DNA from: Pseudoalteromonas sp. T1lg88
Lineage (GTDB): Bacteria > Pseudomonadota > Gammaproteobacteria > Enterobacterales > Alteromonadaceae
Direction of reading: 5' to 3'
Length of the DNA stretch: 64,000 nt
NCBI RefSeq assembly: GCF_002964765.1
Contig: NZ_PQCF01000032.1
Location: forward strand, 721,481 to 785,480
Below the pieces are notes generated by a model. It saw nothing but the letters and a program-made list of their open reading frames with translations. It searched no databases and was not told the origin of the DNA. A program made the translations under genes and the position numbers. Positions 62,500-64,000 of this stretch are shown one piece after another (within the stretch, counting starts at the first letter, position 1; each line of letters begins with the position of its first letter).

Positions 62500-63213
62500 A
62501 TGCGAGCACACCACATGGAAAGACCACTTTTGTCAAAACTTAATGCCTTGAAAGTGTTTGTATTATTTGCCGTATTAGGGACAACATTTGCAGTTCAGGC
62601 ACAATCCACCATCTATCACTACTACAACCAACAAGGGATCGCGGTTTTCACCGATGCCAAGCCCAAGGTTAAAGGCTTTGAGGTTGTAGAATTAAAATGT
62701 GACCAGTGCGATCAGCAACTAGCAGCCTGGCACAGAACCCCACTGTATACAGATAAATATCATCAGCACCTAGTCGCCGCAGCGAAAGAGAACGGCATCG
62801 ACCTGGCGCTGCTCAAGGCCATAGTACATGCCGAGTCTAACTTTAACCCCAAGGCCGAATCCAACAGGGGAGCCAAGGGCTTAATGCAGCTTATGCCCCT
62901 GCTGATAAAAGAGTTCAATATTAACGACCCTTTCGATCCGGCAGAAAATATTGCCGCTGGCAGCGCCTACTTTGCCCATTTGTTAAAACGTTTTAAGGGC
63001 AACGCCAAACTCGCGGCCGCAGCCTATAATGCAGGCCCCAGCAGAGTGGTGCACTATGGCGGCGTGCCGCCGTTTAAACAAACCCGCGCTTTTGTTCAGC
63101 GCATAGATATTTTGCGTAATCGCTACCGACAGTATTCTGAGGAGCAAGAGCTGCTGGCCTCGCAATTAATGGTGAAAAATGACACACTGGAGCAATCTGT
63201 TACTTCACCTTAA
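62500..63213 (+). CDS. Periplasmic lytic transglycosylase (SLT domain) with DUF4124 start
   Basis: 237 residues. A signal peptide (ending VQA near residue 35) precedes a short DUF4124-like segment (YHYYNQQGIAVFTDAKP). The SLT transglycosylase domain is at about 90-210, with the catalytic Glu in VHAESNFNPKAESNRGAKGL, then MQLMPLL and the AAYNAGPSRV motif. It cleaves peptidoglycan glycan strands with 1,6-anhydro ends. AAAGGTG lies seven bases before ATG 62500. It is followed by the DUF2937 gene after 14 bp, so the two may be co-transcribed. Confidence 0.9.
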   Translation: MRAHHMERPLLSKLNALKVFVLFAVLGTTFAVQAQSTIYHYYNQQGIAVFTDAKPKVKGFEVVELKCDQCDQQLAAWHRTPLYTDKYHQHLVAAAKENGIDLALLKAIVHAESNFNPKAESNRGAKGLMQLMPLLIKEFNINDPFDPAENIAAGSAYFAHLLKRFKGNAKLAAAAYNAGPSRVVHYGGVPPFKQTRAFVQRIDILRNRYRQYSEEQELLASQLMVKNDTLEQSVTSP

Positions 63214-63227
63214 GTTCTCGTAAACCT

Positions 63228-63761
63228 ATGCTAAAGATTATCCGTTGGTGCCGTAATTACCTGCGCTTATGTGTGTTTTTTATTGCCGCCTTGGTTGGCC
63301 TACAGGTGCCAGGATTTAAAGATGATTATGGACATGCGCTGCGCGCGGCAATGGTTGAAACCAACGCCGCCGTAGCGCCTTTTAAGGAAGATGCCGCACA
63401 ATTTTTTGGCGGTTCCCTCTCCCAGTTGTTAGCCCATTATCAACAAAGCAACGACCCTGTGTATGCCAAAGGTGGCGATAATCTTGCCACACTGTTACAG
63501 CGTAGTAACACCTTGGAATTGGCCCTTGAAGAGTTTAGCCAACACCCCTACCTGCACCTGGTTCGCTCCCCGGTGCAAAGCATAGGCACTCAGGTCTGGC
63601 ATAATTACACGCCGCAAATCCAGCTTAATCTTGAAGCCCTGGCCAGCGCGGTTATTTTTGCCCTAATAGTCAGTTGGACGATTGAGGCCTTGTTTGTGTT
63701 AATGGTACTGGCACTTATGCGTATCGGACGTATGCTCCGCCCTGCGCGGAGCCAATCCTAG
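63228..63761 (+). CDS. DUF2937 family inner-membrane protein
   Basis: 177 residues. An N-terminal helix (LRLCVFFIAALVGLQVPGF), a soluble middle (about 30-140) and a C-terminal helix (LASAVIFALIVSWTIEALFV) match the DUF2937 layout, including the VPGFKDDYGHAL motif. Function unknown. The last residues are basic (RPARSQS). Confidence 0.85.
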   Translation: MLKIIRWCRNYLRLCVFFIAALVGLQVPGFKDDYGHALRAAMVETNAAVAPFKEDAAQFFGGSLSQLLAHYQQSNDPVYAKGGDNLATLLQRSNTLELALEEFSQHPYLHLVRSPVQSIGTQVWHNYTPQIQLNLEALASAVIFALIVSWTIEALFVLMVLALMRIGRMLRPARSQS

Positions 63762-64000
63762 GGTCTGTTGACCTTTGTTGTTTGTTTCTGCAGCAGTTTG
63801 TAGTGTATTTATACAAGGCGGCACATGTGTGGTGTAGTTATTCTACATAAACATGTAACAACACAGTAGAAATGCGCTACAAGCGCTGCCCTGCGGGTTC
63901 ATCTAAACGTATCCTGCTCTGTGTTACTCGCTATGAACATAGGCGAGCAAGACCGAAGCAATGCTTCGCAGCTTAGCGAGGTGAGCGCATGGATGCGCGA
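63762..64000. other. Non-coding tail of the window, probable interspersed repeat
   Basis: The region starts directly after the DUF2937 stop with GGGTCTGTTGACC and contains several short dyads (for example GCGAAGCATTGCTTCG around 63955). It has no ORF of note. The character recalls interspersed or insertion-sequence-associated repeats of Alteromonadales, but no transposase is in view, and no second copy is present in the window. Confidence 0.35.

Overview
The window looks like chromosomal DNA of a marine-type gammaproteobacterium, most probably in or near the order Alteromonadales. This rests on gene content and order: seqA-pgm facing ybfF-DUF2788-ybfE-fldA-fur, trmO next to proS, astE, a bkd-type dehydrogenase without its own E3, and DUF3025, DUF805, DUF2937 and TIGR02450 family genes. 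No rRNA or tRNA gene was seen, and the species cannot be named from the sequence alone.

Layout. 1-9.8 kb: housekeeping and envelope genes (end of an acyl-CoA thioesterase, trmO, proS, two small lipoproteins, an LpxH-like phosphoesterase, a peptide transporter, an SdaC-like serine permease, a secreted subtilisin). 10.1-12.2 kb: small exported or membrane proteins around a recent 138-bp direct duplication that left gene fragments. 12.2-28.3 kb: one long minus-strand tight adherence (Tad/Flp pilus) locus. It starts with a LuxR-type regulator, two Flp pilins and a pilin promoter. It continues through TadG/TadE-like pseudopilins, CpaB, the RcpA/CpaC secretin, an FHA-TadA ATPase, TadB, TadC, a DUF192 protein, TadD and TadE, and ends with a 1405-residue calcium-binding-repeat/TIG lipoprotein. 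No prepilin peptidase (TadV) or TadZ is present, so these must lie elsewhere. 28.3-35 kb: exported proteins, an OmpA-like protein, a NatAB-type ABC exporter whose ATPase gene is interrupted by a -1 frameshift exactly at a dnaX-like slippery heptamer, an M28 peptidase and a DUF805 protein. 35.2-39 kb: branched-chain 2-oxoacid dehydrogenase E1alpha/E1beta/E2. 39.2-45.7 kb: astE, pgm, seqA, ybfF, DUF2788, ybfE, fldA, fur, TIGR02450. 45.8-47.9 kb: nhaA and a small methyltransferase.

47.96-49.7 kb is the most unusual part: four small same-strand genes, each followed by a roughly 100-bp imperfect palindrome with the hallmarks of an integron attC site (three good, one half-destroyed). No integrase is visible, so this is an integrase-less cassette array (CALIN). 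Its proteins are an LprI/DUF1311-like exported protein, an Imm32-like small protein and two small membrane proteins of unknown function.

50.1-62.1 kb: a compact minus-strand glycogen operon (a CBM48 mini-protein, malQ, glgB, glgX, glgP, glgC, glgA) with overlapping reading frames, covering synthesis, branching, debranching and phosphorolysis. 62.5-63.8 kb: a lytic transglycosylase and a DUF2937 protein. The last 240 bp hold no gene and look like part of an interspersed repeat.
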